Origin: Marisediminitalea oceani
GTDB lineage: Bacteria > Pseudomonadota > Gammaproteobacteria > Enterobacterales > Alteromonadaceae
Direction: 5' to 3'
Assembly (NCBI RefSeq): GCF_003731635.1
Contig: NZ_RCUA01000014.1
Span: 77,985 to 141,984 of the forward strand
DNA length: 64,000 nucleotides
The position numbers and the translations under genes were made by a program. The stretch's first letter is position 1; each line of letters starts with the position of its first letter. Positions 6,105 to 13,876 of the stretch are shown here, in pieces. The notes under the pieces were generated by a model. The model made no database searches. It was not told the DNA's origin and was given only the letters and a program-made list of their open reading frames with translations.

Positions 6105-7229
6105 TTACTGACTCAGCAAGGCTTTAACTTTATCGATGGGTAAAGCCTGGGTTTTACCGTGATGTCCATCCACATCTTCGGCCATCAGTAAACTGTTATA
6201 AATAGCCTCTTCGGTGGCTTCTATTACTGCCTGAAACAACGGCGATACTTCGTTGTTCGACAAAGACGGAGCAAGATGAGTACTGTCTTTTTCGCTGCGG
6301 CGCAGAGCCTCGGCGGTACTGAACGCGATAACGTAATCGCCGGAGCCGTTAGTCAGACTGGCGCCGGTTCTGGCTACGCCGCCCATAGCGCGCTTCGCAA
6401 GGCGGTAGAGGTTACGGTCTGACAGCGGCGCATCAGTGGCAACCACTATCATAATCGAACCGTCTGCTGAGCTATCATTGTTGAGAGTATCTGACAGATA
6501 ATACTGGCCTAGTTTTTCACCTATCGGCTGACCATCGATTTGCAAAATGCCGCCAAAGTTACTCTGTACCAATACACCAAGGGTATAGCTGCCCAGACTT
6601 GCTGGCAGTTTACGACTGCTGGTTCCGATACCGCCTTTAAAACCAAATGCACGGGTACCAGCGCCTGCGCCGACGTTGCCCTCTGCGACAATGCCACTAT
6701 CAGCACTTTCAATGGCCTGAATAACCCGTTGTGAGGTAACGAACCTCGCTCGGATATCATTAAGGTAGCCATCGTTGGTTTCACCGACCACGGCATTCAC
6801 CGAGCGCACCTGCTCGTTGCCGGGCTGTTTCAGCGTCCACTCCACCACGCCTGCAATGCCCTCGGCTACATTTAGGGTATTGGTGAGCACAATGGGGGTT
6901 TCGATTTCTCCGAGTTCCTGTACCTGGCTGATGCCGGCCATTTTGCCGTAACCGTTGCCCACAAAAACCGCCGCAGGCACTTTGTTCTGGCGTAAATTGC
7001 CACTGGCCGGAATGATTGCAGTCACGCCCGTGTGCTGTGCTTTGCCCTGATGCAAGGTTACGTGGCCCACTTTGACACCGGCCACGTCTGTAATGGCGTT
7101 GAGCTTACCCGGGGGTAAGACGCCGGGCTTAATGTTTAAGTCTCTGGCCCGAAGCTGTTCGGCATGCGAGACACTGGCTGATAAGAGAGCGATACAGGCA
7201 AGGAAATGAATAGCCCATGGATACTTCAT
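6105..7229 (-). CDS. P1 (S58) family peptidase, DmpA-like, exported
   Basis: 374-residue member of the L-aminopeptidase/D-esterase (DmpA, MEROPS S58) family. These enzymes are made as a proenzyme that cuts itself before a catalytic Ser to give two chains. Signal peptide about 1-23 (FLACIALLSASVSHA). Mature N-terminus has the family opening RDLNIKPGVLPPGKLNAITD, then GVKVGHVTL. GNVGAGAGTRAFGFKGGIGT is the oxyanion-region signature, and LTNGSGDYVIAFSTAEA near residue 288 is the cleavage and nucleophile site (Gly-Ser). ATG 7229 is preferred to an upstream ATG at 7277 because it places the signal peptide at the N-terminus. Probably periplasmic turnover of short peptides or beta-peptides; natural substrate unknown. 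Alone in its orientation, 164 bases from the NHL gene. Confidence 0.88.
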   Translation of the reverse strand: MKYPWAIHFLACIALLSASVSHAEQLRARDLNIKPGVLPPGKLNAITDVAGVKVGHVTLHQGKAQHTGVTAIIPASGNLRQNKVPAAVFVGNGYGKMAGISQVQELGEIETPIVLTNTLNVAEGIAGVVEWTLKQPGNEQVRSVNAVVGETNDGYLNDIRARFVTSQRVIQAIESADSGIVAEGNVGAGAGTRAFGFKGGIGTSSRKLPASLGSYTLGVLVQSNFGGILQIDGQPIGEKLGQYYLSDTLNNDSSADGSIMIVVATDAPLSDRNLYRLAKRAMGGVARTGASLTNGSGDYVIAFSTAEALRRSEKDSTHLAPSLSNNEVSPLFQAVIEATEEAIYNSLLMAEDVDGHHGKTQALPIDKVKALLSQ

Positions 7230-7355
7230 TGTGTGATCCCTGATGGATAGGTAAAAACGAAAATACCACCATAGCATAAACCTGGGATAGCTGATTGCGG
7301 GAAGTAGGAGAGTGTTTCTTTGAATCTGAGCGGAGAATCGATAAGGACGCTAAGA

Positions 7356-7376
7356 CAGAGCCTTAGTTTGGCTCTG
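7356..7376 (-). terminator. Hairpin downstream of the NHL gene
   Basis: CAGAGCC, seven-base loop, GGCTCTG: 7 bp perfect stem just past the NHL gene stop (7394, minus strand). No T-run follows, so this is a weak terminator candidate. Confidence 0.35.
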
Positions 7377-7393
7377 CCTCTGCGTTGAAAGGT

Positions 7394-8575
7394 TTACGGC
7401 ATAAGCACCAGTTTCTGCACCCGTCTGCCGGTGGAGACTTCCGAGGTGTAGAGGTTGCCTTTACTGTCGGCCACCACGCTGTGCAACCAGGTAAACTGGC
7501 CGGGGTAACGGCCGGGGCGGCCAAAGCTGCCAAGTACTTCATAGGTGTCGTGCCAGAGTACCCAGATTCGGCCGTTCATCATATCGGCCACATACATGTA
7601 CTTGTTGTCTGGGGAAAACGCCACATCGGTGGCAGTGCCAAGGCCCATGGTGTCACCTGCGATCACTAAATCCCGCACGAAAACAGCTTTACCGCTGGCA
7701 TCGTTTTTAAACACCTGCAGGCGATTATTACGCCGGTCGCACACGTAAATCAGGCCATTATCTGACTTTGTTACACAGTGCACTATATCGCCAAAGTTAG
7801 GTGCATCGGTGTTGATGTTATCAGCACCCGCGGTGGCCTGTGATACATCAAAGTCACCTGCGCGGGTGCCGCCACCGGGGATGGAGGCATAGGCGCCCCA
7901 ATATTGCGAAAACGCATTGTCGTTGGTGTGAAAACCAATGATACGCTTATTAATATAGCCATCGGCGATGACGACTTCATTGGTATGGGTATCGTGATAG
8001 ATATCCGCAGGATTACCCAGCGACTCTTTGCTTTGGTTACCCTCTGTACTGTTGCGCTTACCAAACTGGCGAATGAATCTACCCTCCGCCGTAAAATTAA
8101 GTACCACGTGATCGCCCTTGCCGTTGCCGCCCAGCCAAACTGTATTGTTATCGTCGACAAATAAGCCGTGCACGGTTTGTGGCCACTGGTTAACACCGTC
8201 AATCTCTGGCGCAATGGACTCGCCGCCCCAGCTGTTTTTCACTTGTCCGGTTGGGGAAATTTGCACCACATGGGGAGCGGCTTCACAGCAAACACCGGTA
8301 GGCGGCGTTTGTTCCAGTGCCAAATCCAGCGGACTCAGCGAGTTGGGGCGGTGCAGTAACCACAGGTTATCGGCCTTATCCACCGCCAAGCCGGGCACTT
8401 GTCCGATAATCCAGGTATCGGGTAAATCAGGCCAGCTGGCATCCACTTTAAATTCTGGCATCGGGCGCGACGCGCCTGGTTCAGGGTAACTTTCCAGCGC
8501 TACCAGTGTCTCACTGGCAGTCGCACAGATTGAAACAAGCCCGGAAATTAGCAGTAATAACGACGTTTTCTTCAT
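7394..8575 (-). CDS. Secreted NHL-repeat beta-propeller protein
   Basis: 393-residue exported protein. Signal peptide about 1-21 (LLLLISGLVSICATA). The rest is a six-bladed NHL-type propeller: repeated blades contain a D-x-x-[GN]-N-x-[WY] turn, for example VDKADNLWLLHRPN, VDDNNTVWLGG, SDNGLIYVCDRRNNRLQVF, SPDNKYMYVADMMNGRIWVL and ADSKGNLYTSEVSTGRRVQKL. This arrangement resembles the peptidylglycine alpha-amidating lyase-like NHL proteins, but catalytic residues were not checked. Start ATG 8575 is chosen over an upstream frame to 8896 because it begins with the signal peptide and has AGGA nine bases before it. It is divergent from dnaB. Function unknown. Confidence 0.8.
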   Translation of the reverse strand: MKKTSLLLLISGLVSICATASETLVALESYPEPGASRPMPEFKVDASWPDLPDTWIIGQVPGLAVDKADNLWLLHRPNSLSPLDLALEQTPPTGVCCEAAPHVVQISPTGQVKNSWGGESIAPEIDGVNQWPQTVHGLFVDDNNTVWLGGNGKGDHVVLNFTAEGRFIRQFGKRNSTEGNQSKESLGNPADIYHDTHTNEVVIADGYINKRIIGFHTNDNAFSQYWGAYASIPGGGTRAGDFDVSQATAGADNINTDAPNFGDIVHCVTKSDNGLIYVCDRRNNRLQVFKNDASGKAVFVRDLVIAGDTMGLGTATDVAFSPDNKYMYVADMMNGRIWVLWHDTYEVLGSFGRPGRYPGQFTWLHSVVADSKGNLYTSEVSTGRRVQKLVLMP

Positions 8576-8725
8576 GACATTCCTGTTTGGCGAGCGGCCT
8601 TTGTTTTGAACTTTAGTATATAGGCTTCGCCATGATAAAGGATCATTTTCCCTTAACAAACGATGCAAGCAGGCGCTAAATATCGCATAATAACCTCCTT
8701 GCAAATTATTCAGGTATATCGTCAG

Positions 8726-10114
8726 GTGAAAGTTGTTCCGGCCAGTTCCGATAAAAGCGTAGAAAAACTCAAGGTGCCGCCGCACAGCATTGAAGCTGAG
8801 CAGGCCGTGCTGGGCAGTATGCTTATCGATCCGGAATCCTGGGATAAGGTGTCTGAACTGGTAACAGATGCCGAGTTTTATAACCGCTCCCATCAAATCG
8901 TGTTTAAGGCGATCCTTGATTTGCTGGCGCAGAGTCAGCCGGTTGACCTGATTACCGTATCTGAATTACTTGAAAATAACGACCAGCTCGAAGACGCAGG
9001 TGGCTTTGCCTATTTAGGAGAACTGGCCCGCAACACGCCAAGTTCTGCCAACGTCACCGCCTATGCGAAGATTATCCGTGAGCGGGCTATTACCCGGGAG
9101 TTGATTGGTGTAGCTAACGAAATCGCCGAAGTTGGTTACAATCCGGAAGGCCGCGACAGCGCTGATATTCTGGATATGGCCGAGAGCAAAGTGTTTGAGA
9201 TTGCTGAACGGCGCACCGGGGCCTCTGAAGGGCCTCAGAGCATCGAGTCGGTGCTGGGTAAAACCATCGACCGTCTTGAAGCACTGATCAAAGACAACCG
9301 GGAAGTAACCGGGGTGACTACCGGGTTTTCCGATCTGGATAAAAAAACCAGTGGTATGCAGCCTTCCGATCTGATTATCGTTGCCGCTCGTCCTTCAATG
9401 GGTAAAACCACCTTTGCTATGAACCTGGCAGAAAATGCCATGCTGGCGGAAGACAAACCGGTACTGGTATTCAGTTTAGAGATGCCATCGGAACAGATCA
9501 TGATGCGTATGCTGGCATCACTCAGCCGGGTGGATCAAACCAAGATCCGTACCGCACAGCTCGATGACGAGGACTGGGCGCGTATTTCAAACACCATGGC
9601 GATGCTCAAAGAAAAAGACAATATCTATGTGGATGACTCCTCTGGTCTGACGCCAATGGACGTGCGTAGCCGCGCCAGAAAGCTGGCCCGGGAACGGGGC
9701 GGACTGAGCATGATCATGGTGGATTACCTGCAACTTATGCGGGTGCCTTCCTTAAGTGATAACCGTACGCTGGAAATTGCGGAGATTTCACGCTCTCTTA
9801 AAGCGCTGGCTAAAGAGCTCAACATCCCGGTAATTGCGCTTTCACAGCTAAACCGGAGCCTGGAACAACGGGCCGATAAACGCCCGGTTAACTCGGATCT
9901 GCGGGAATCGGGCTCGATTGAGCAGGATGCCGACTTGATCATGTTCATTTATCGTGACGAGGTGTATCACGAAAACAGTGAAGATAAAGGCGTGGCCGAA
10001 ATCATCATCGGTAAGCAGCGTAACGGTCCTATCGGAACTTGTCGCCTGACCTTCCAGGGCCAGTTCTCGCGCTTCGATAATTACGCCGGTCCAGCTGTAC
10101 CTGACGAGTATTAA
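8726..10114 (+). CDS. dnaB: Replicative DNA helicase DnaB
   Basis: Hexameric helicase that unwinds DNA ahead of the replication fork and interacts with primase and the clamp loader. With GTG 8726 as start the protein has 462 residues (E. coli 471). The N-terminal domain begins LKVPPHSIEAEQAVLGSML; the RecA-like C-terminal domain has Walker A ARPSMGKTTF (about 222-231), Walker B region MIMVDYLQLM, and the arginine-finger segment QRNGPIGTCRLTF at the end. An ATG at 8663 in the same frame would add 21 residues with no family resemblance; neither start has a strong Shine-Dalgarno. The segment 8576-8725 must hold the divergent promoters of dnaB and the NHL gene. alr, a frequent downstream partner, is not present. 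Confidence 0.97.
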   Translation: MKVVPASSDKSVEKLKVPPHSIEAEQAVLGSMLIDPESWDKVSELVTDAEFYNRSHQIVFKAILDLLAQSQPVDLITVSELLENNDQLEDAGGFAYLGELARNTPSSANVTAYAKIIRERAITRELIGVANEIAEVGYNPEGRDSADILDMAESKVFEIAERRTGASEGPQSIESVLGKTIDRLEALIKDNREVTGVTTGFSDLDKKTSGMQPSDLIIVAARPSMGKTTFAMNLAENAMLAEDKPVLVFSLEMPSEQIMMRMLASLSRVDQTKIRTAQLDDEDWARISNTMAMLKEKDNIYVDDSSGLTPMDVRSRARKLARERGGLSMIMVDYLQLMRVPSLSDNRTLEIAEISRSLKALAKELNIPVIALSQLNRSLEQRADKRPVNSDLRESGSIEQDADLIMFIYRDEVYHENSEDKGVAEIIIGKQRNGPIGTCRLTFQGQFSRFDNYAGPAVPDEY

Positions 10115-10344
10115 ACGTCAGGACATTAAAGCCTGTCGCAGAACGCCTTAGCTATTTGAAGAACTATCAGCAGTGGCCACGTGTAAGCTTTGATCTGTTA
10201 TTTGCTCGCTTACTGCGCCACGCTTCCACTGACCACGTATATTGCACACGTCTGCATTAGCCGCTACTCTGATGACCGCTTAATCCCCGCGAAAAGCCAG
10301 GGGGTACCGTGAGAATCAAATACAGAGCAGAAGAGAAGCCATTT

Positions 10345-11178
10345 ATGATAAGAATAATTAGCCTGCTGACGGCACTGGTGGTTCTACAGGCATGTCAGAC
10401 AAGCCCGCAACGTTCAGCGGAAAAGCCTAAGAATGTGCCGTACGGTGAAGTGATGAGTCAGCGCTATCAGATAGCGGCGTCTAACATCACCTACGCAGAC
10501 AGTAACCTGCAACGTATTTACTATTGGCCGGCTCAGTCCAAAACCCAAAGTGCACTTATTTTTATCCATGGTGGTTGCTGGCTGAATGCTTATGATTACA
10601 CCCATGCCCGGGGCCTGTTCACGGCGCTGGCAAAACAAGGCGTAGCTACCTTTGCCATTGAGTATCGCCGGACAGGTGATGCTGGTGGCGGCTGGCCGGG
10701 CACGCTAACAGATATTCAACAGGCCTTGCCGGCAGTTAAACAATGGCTGAATGAAAAAGCTCTGGGTGACGTTCCGGTTTACCTGGCTGGTCACTCGGCA
10801 GGCGGGCATCTGGCCCTGCTGGCTGCGCAGTCTGTGACGTTCCCGATAGAAAAAGTCATCGGCCTGGCTGCCATTACCGATCCCGCTACTTATGCCAAAG
10901 GTGCTAACAGTTGTCAGACGGCGACGCCGCAATTTTTTAACGGTATGCCAGATGAACTCGCCGAGGCATATGCGGCTGCCACACCGAATGTTGCGAGTAT
11001 CGAGGCGCCGGTAATTCTGCTTCAGGGCGATGCCGATGCCATCGTACCAGTTACTCAGGGTCAGCTGGCGGGCAGTGAAGTTATTATCAGCGAAGGGGCC
11101 GGTCACTTCGACTGGTTACACAGCCAGACCCCGGCTTATCAGCTGTTGCTGGAGCAATTACTGGAGGGAGCTGAATGA
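10345..11178 (+). CDS. Lipoprotein alpha/beta-hydrolase, kynurenine formamidase-like
   Basis: 277-residue alpha/beta hydrolase with a lipoprotein signal: LLTALVVLQACQTS, predicted lipidated Cys at about 17. Family motifs: oxyanion HGGCW near 80 (the HGGxW form found in arylformamidases and related carboxylesterases), nucleophile elbow GHSAGG near 152, and acid/base residues late in the chain (LQGDADAIVP and GAGHFDW). ATG 10345 is preferred to GTG 10309 since it starts the signal peptide. It overlaps the kynureninase gene by 4 bases (ATGA), so the two are cotranscribed and probably coupled. N-formylkynurenine hydrolysis is the step just before kynureninase, so that role is likely, though a membrane-anchored exported form would be odd for a cytosolic pathway. 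The 230 bases upstream (10115-10344) show no other feature. Confidence 0.75.
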   Translation: MIRIISLLTALVVLQACQTSPQRSAEKPKNVPYGEVMSQRYQIAASNITYADSNLQRIYYWPAQSKTQSALIFIHGGCWLNAYDYTHARGLFTALAKQGVATFAIEYRRTGDAGGGWPGTLTDIQQALPAVKQWLNEKALGDVPVYLAGHSAGGHLALLAAQSVTFPIEKVIGLAAITDPATYAKGANSCQTATPQFFNGMPDELAEAYAAATPNVASIEAPVILLQGDADAIVPVTQGQLAGSEVIISEGAGHFDWLHSQTPAYQLLLEQLLEGAE

Positions 11179-12410
11179 TGCTGTCCATCGCACAGAATCT
11201 CGATGAGCAAGACATTCTCGCTCCACTACGCGAGCAGTTCTATATTCCAGCGAACACCATTTATCTCGATGGTAATTCACTCGGGCCTTTACCCGTTGCA
11301 GCCAAAGAGCGTGCTATCGACGTTGTGAATCAGCAGTGGGGTGATGACCTTATCACCAGCTGGAACAAACACGCCTGGATTGATTTGCCCCGCCAGTGTG
11401 GCGAGCTGATTGCGCCGGTTATTGGCGCCGCTCCCGGACAGGTTATTTGCTGCGACTCGATATCGGTAAACTTATTCAAGGTGCTCAGCGGTGCCCTACG
11501 AATGCAGGCAGGGCGCAACAAAGTACTAACCACAGCAGATAATTTCCCTACCGACATTTATGTTATTGAGGGGCTTAAACAACAGTTGGGTGAGGCGAAT
11601 TGCGAGCTGGTGCTATGCGAGGAAAGTGATATCGAAGCGCAACTGGATGAAAGTATCGCTATTCTGTTACTCACCCAGGTGAATTTCAGGAGCGGGCGAT
11701 TGCTGGATATGCAGAGGATCACTGAGTTAGCTCATGCAAGGGGCATTCTGGTGGTCTGGGATCTGGCCCATTCTGCCGGCGCGCTGCCAGTGAAGCTCGA
11801 TGACTGCAAAGTGGATTTTGCCGTAGGATGCACCTACAAATACCTAAATGGCGGCCCTGGCGCACCGGCATTTATTTATGTGGCTGAGCGTCATCAGAGC
11901 GCTTTTCAGCAACCGCTTAGCGGCTGGATGGGGCACGCCACACCTTTTAGCTTTGACTCAGCTTACACGCCCGTAGCCGGAGTGAAGCAAAACCTCTCCG
12001 GCACGCCGGCAGTAATAGCTATGAGTGTGCTGGAAGCGGCACTTAAGCTTTGGTCAAACGTAGACATGCTGCAAGTGAGACAGAAATCCATGGCCATGGG
12101 CGAGTTTTTTCTGGAGTGCCTTAAAGCCTGCGGACTGGATGAGGATTTTACTTGTGTGTCGCCAGACGCAGCTACAGAAAGGGGCAGTCAGCTGGCCTTT
12201 CAGCATGAACACGCCTATGCGATTTGCCAGGCCTGGATTGATGCTGGCGTGATCGCCGACTTCAGAGCGCCAGACCTGCTCAGAATTGGCTTTACGCCGC
12301 TGTATATTAGTTTTGAGGAGCTGTGGCTTGCAGCAGAGAAGCTGCAAAAAATTGTCAGCGAACAAACCTATTTAGCACCGAAGTACCAGCAAAAACTGGC
12401 TGTGACTTAA
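11175..12410 (+). CDS. kynU: Kynureninase
   Basis: 411-residue PLP enzyme that cleaves kynurenine to anthranilate and alanine (or 3-hydroxykynurenine to 3-hydroxyanthranilate). Evidence: opening YLDGNSLGPLP (kynureninase signature), WGDDLITSWNKHAWIDLP, phosphate-binding and substrate loop CCDSISVNLFKVLSGAL, DNFPTDIYV, aspartate pairing with PLP in VVWDLAHSAGALPV, and the Schiff-base lysine in GCTYKYLNGGPGAPAF at about 223. C-terminal DLLRIGFTPLYISFEEL is also typical. Length matches the family. The upstream overlapping hydrolase probably supplies kynurenine from N-formylkynurenine; the dioxygenase gene is not in this window. It converges with the HxlR gene with 5 bases between stops. Confidence 0.95.
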   Translation: MMLSIAQNLDEQDILAPLREQFYIPANTIYLDGNSLGPLPVAAKERAIDVVNQQWGDDLITSWNKHAWIDLPRQCGELIAPVIGAAPGQVICCDSISVNLFKVLSGALRMQAGRNKVLTTADNFPTDIYVIEGLKQQLGEANCELVLCEESDIEAQLDESIAILLLTQVNFRSGRLLDMQRITELAHARGILVVWDLAHSAGALPVKLDDCKVDFAVGCTYKYLNGGPGAPAFIYVAERHQSAFQQPLSGWMGHATPFSFDSAYTPVAGVKQNLSGTPAVIAMSVLEAALKLWSNVDMLQVRQKSMAMGEFFLECLKACGLDEDFTCVSPDAATERGSQLAFQHEHAYAICQAWIDAGVIADFRAPDLLRIGFTPLYISFEELWLAAEKLQKIVSEQTYLAPKYQQKLAVT

Positions 12411-12415
12411 CTCCA

Positions 12416-12826
12416 TTAGCGATAACGCTGAGTATACTTATCCCGCGCATTTAAAATTGGATTGATATTGACTTCAATCCAGTTCACCAGCTCTTCAACC
12501 CGCTTTGCTACCTCGCGGCCGGACTCTGTCAGACTGTAGTCTACATGCGGCGGGATAACAGGATGCGCGGTGCGCAATACAAAACCATCAGCTTCCAGAG
12601 CGTGAAGGGTCTGAGAAAGCATTTTCTCACTCACTCCGGTGATGGATTTACGAAGTTCGCTGAAACGGTGAGTTCCCCGCAGGAGGGCAAATAAGACCAG
12701 CACTCCCCATCGGCTGGTGACATCTTGTAATACACCACGAGAAGGGCAACCGCTGGCCAACACATTCCCTCGCTGAAATTTGTCTGTCAGTGTAGGCTCT
12801 GAGGTGCTTTTTACGCTGTTATTCAT
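12416..12826 (-). CDS. HxlR-family transcriptional regulator
   Basis: 136-residue winged helix-turn-helix regulator. HxlR features: CPSRGVLQDVTSRWGVLVLFALL near 31-53, with a Cys at the position used for redox or electrophile sensing in YodB/HypR-type members; HRFSELRKSITGVSEKMLSQTL recognition helices; LEADGFVLRT; and wing VDYSLTESGRE. It is divergent from a quinone reductase-like gene, and the 121 bp between them carries a 14 bp inverted repeat at 12858-12896. The likely role is repression of itself and the reductase until a quinone or related electrophile modifies the Cys. That model is inference from family and layout. Confidence 0.9.
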   Translation of the reverse strand: MNNSVKSTSEPTLTDKFQRGNVLASGCPSRGVLQDVTSRWGVLVLFALLRGTHRFSELRKSITGVSEKMLSQTLHALEADGFVLRTAHPVIPPHVDYSLTESGREVAKRVEELVNWIEVNINPILNARDKYTQRYR

Positions 12827-12857
12827 CGTTCAAATCCCGTTATTAATAGTAAATTTA

Positions 12858-12896
12858 ATACTTACTAAAAGGTGTGTACTTTCTTTTGGTAAGTAT
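12858..12896. promoter_or_regulatory. Inverted repeat, probable HxlR operator
   Basis: ATACTTACTAAAAG (12858-12871) and CTTTTGGTAAGTAT (12883-12896): 13 of 14 positions are complementary, with an 11-base spacer. It is AT-rich, lies midway between the divergent HxlR and QorB-like genes, and has the size expected for a winged-helix dimer site. Confidence 0.75.
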
Positions 12897-12947
12897 GGGC
12901 GCAAAATAGTCACTAATCCAGCGTAATGACTAACCAAGGAGTATCTT

Positions 12948-13811
12948 ATGATTGCTGTGACTGGTGCTACCGGCCAATTAGGCCGGCTTGTGATTCAATA
13001 TTTACTGAAAGGGCGGGATGCCAGCCAAATTGTGGCCATTGTACGCAACCCGGAAAAAGCGAAAGAGCTGAAGGCGCAGGGGATTGTGGTTCGTACCGCG
13101 GACTATTCATCACCTGAAGCTTTAAAGACAGCCCTTACCGGGGTAGACAAACTGCTGTTAATTTCTTCCAGTGAGGTAGGACAGCGCCTGCCACAACATC
13201 AAAACGTCATTGACGCGGCGCAACACGCAGGTGTAAACCTGCTAGCCTACACCAGCCTATTGAAAGTAAATGACTCGCCTTTAATGCTGGGAGCCGAGCA
13301 TAAGGAAACAGAATCCTACCTGCAGCAAAGTGGTATAGATTTTGTGTTGCTGCGAAATGGCTGGTACACCGAAAACTATCTCGCAAGTATAGCGCCAGCC
13401 CTCGAAAATGGTGGCTTTATTGGCAGCGCCAAAGAAGGGCTTATCAGCTCTGCTGCTCGTGAAGACTATGCTGAAGCGGCTGCAAAGGTATTACTGAGCG
13501 GTGAACCTCAGGCCGGAAGGGTCTACGAATTGGCTGGCGACGAGAGTTATACTCTGGCTCAGCTGGCCAGTGTCATTAGAGAGGAGGCCGGTAAAACTAT
13601 CCCATACATTGATTTGCCGCCCGCGGAGTTCACTGCTGCATTACAACAAGCCGGATTGCCGGCGCCTCTGGCAGACATGCTGGCTGATTCAGATGCCGGA
13701 GCTGCTCAGGGGGCGTTATTTGATGATAGTAAAACGTTGAGTCAGTTACTGGGGCATCCTACCCGCACACTACGAGAACTGGTTAAAGCGGGTTTGCCTC
13801 CAATCCGATAA
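12948..13811 (+). CDS. qorB: NAD(P)H:quinone oxidoreductase, QorB/NmrA-like SDR
   Basis: 287-residue atypical short-chain dehydrogenase of the NmrA/QorB (YtfG) type. N-terminal dinucleotide site VTGATGQLGRLV (4-15), then VAIVRNPEKA, YTSLLKVNDSPLMLGAEHKE and FVLLRNGWYTENYL, all close to E. coli QorB, which reduces quinones with NADPH. The C-terminal part has EFTAALQQAGLP and NmrA-like helices. Start ATG 12948 has AAGGAG eight bases upstream. Divergent from the HxlR regulator, sharing the operator region; a terminator follows. Expected role: two-electron reduction and detoxification of quinones. YtfG itself is also regulated by a divergent HxlR protein (YtfH) in E. coli. Confidence 0.88.
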   Translation: MIAVTGATGQLGRLVIQYLLKGRDASQIVAIVRNPEKAKELKAQGIVVRTADYSSPEALKTALTGVDKLLLISSSEVGQRLPQHQNVIDAAQHAGVNLLAYTSLLKVNDSPLMLGAEHKETESYLQQSGIDFVLLRNGWYTENYLASIAPALENGGFIGSAKEGLISSAAREDYAEAAAKVLLSGEPQAGRVYELAGDESYTLAQLASVIREEAGKTIPYIDLPPAEFTAALQQAGLPAPLADMLADSDAGAAQGALFDDSKTLSQLLGHPTRTLRELVKAGLPPIR

Positions 13812-13825
13812 CGGGCTTCTCAAAC

Positions 13826-13855
13826 AAAAACGCCTGCAATCGCAGGCGTTTTTTT
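13826..13855. terminator. Bidirectional Rho-independent terminator
   Basis: Five A, CGCCTGC, loop AAT, GCAGGCG region, then seven T. It lies between the convergent qorB and OmpA-family genes and can serve both. Confidence 0.9.
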
Positions 13856-13876
13856 ACTCATCGGATAGGTTAAAGC

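Noticed and set aside
8663..8725. 21-residue N-terminal extension of DnaB from ATG 8663
   Set aside because: The extension has no similarity to DnaB N-termini and no ribosome site; GTG 8726 gives the usual length.
10115..10344. Small RNA or alr remnant after dnaB
   Set aside because: No terminator, conserved structure or coding frame could be recognised in these 230 bases.
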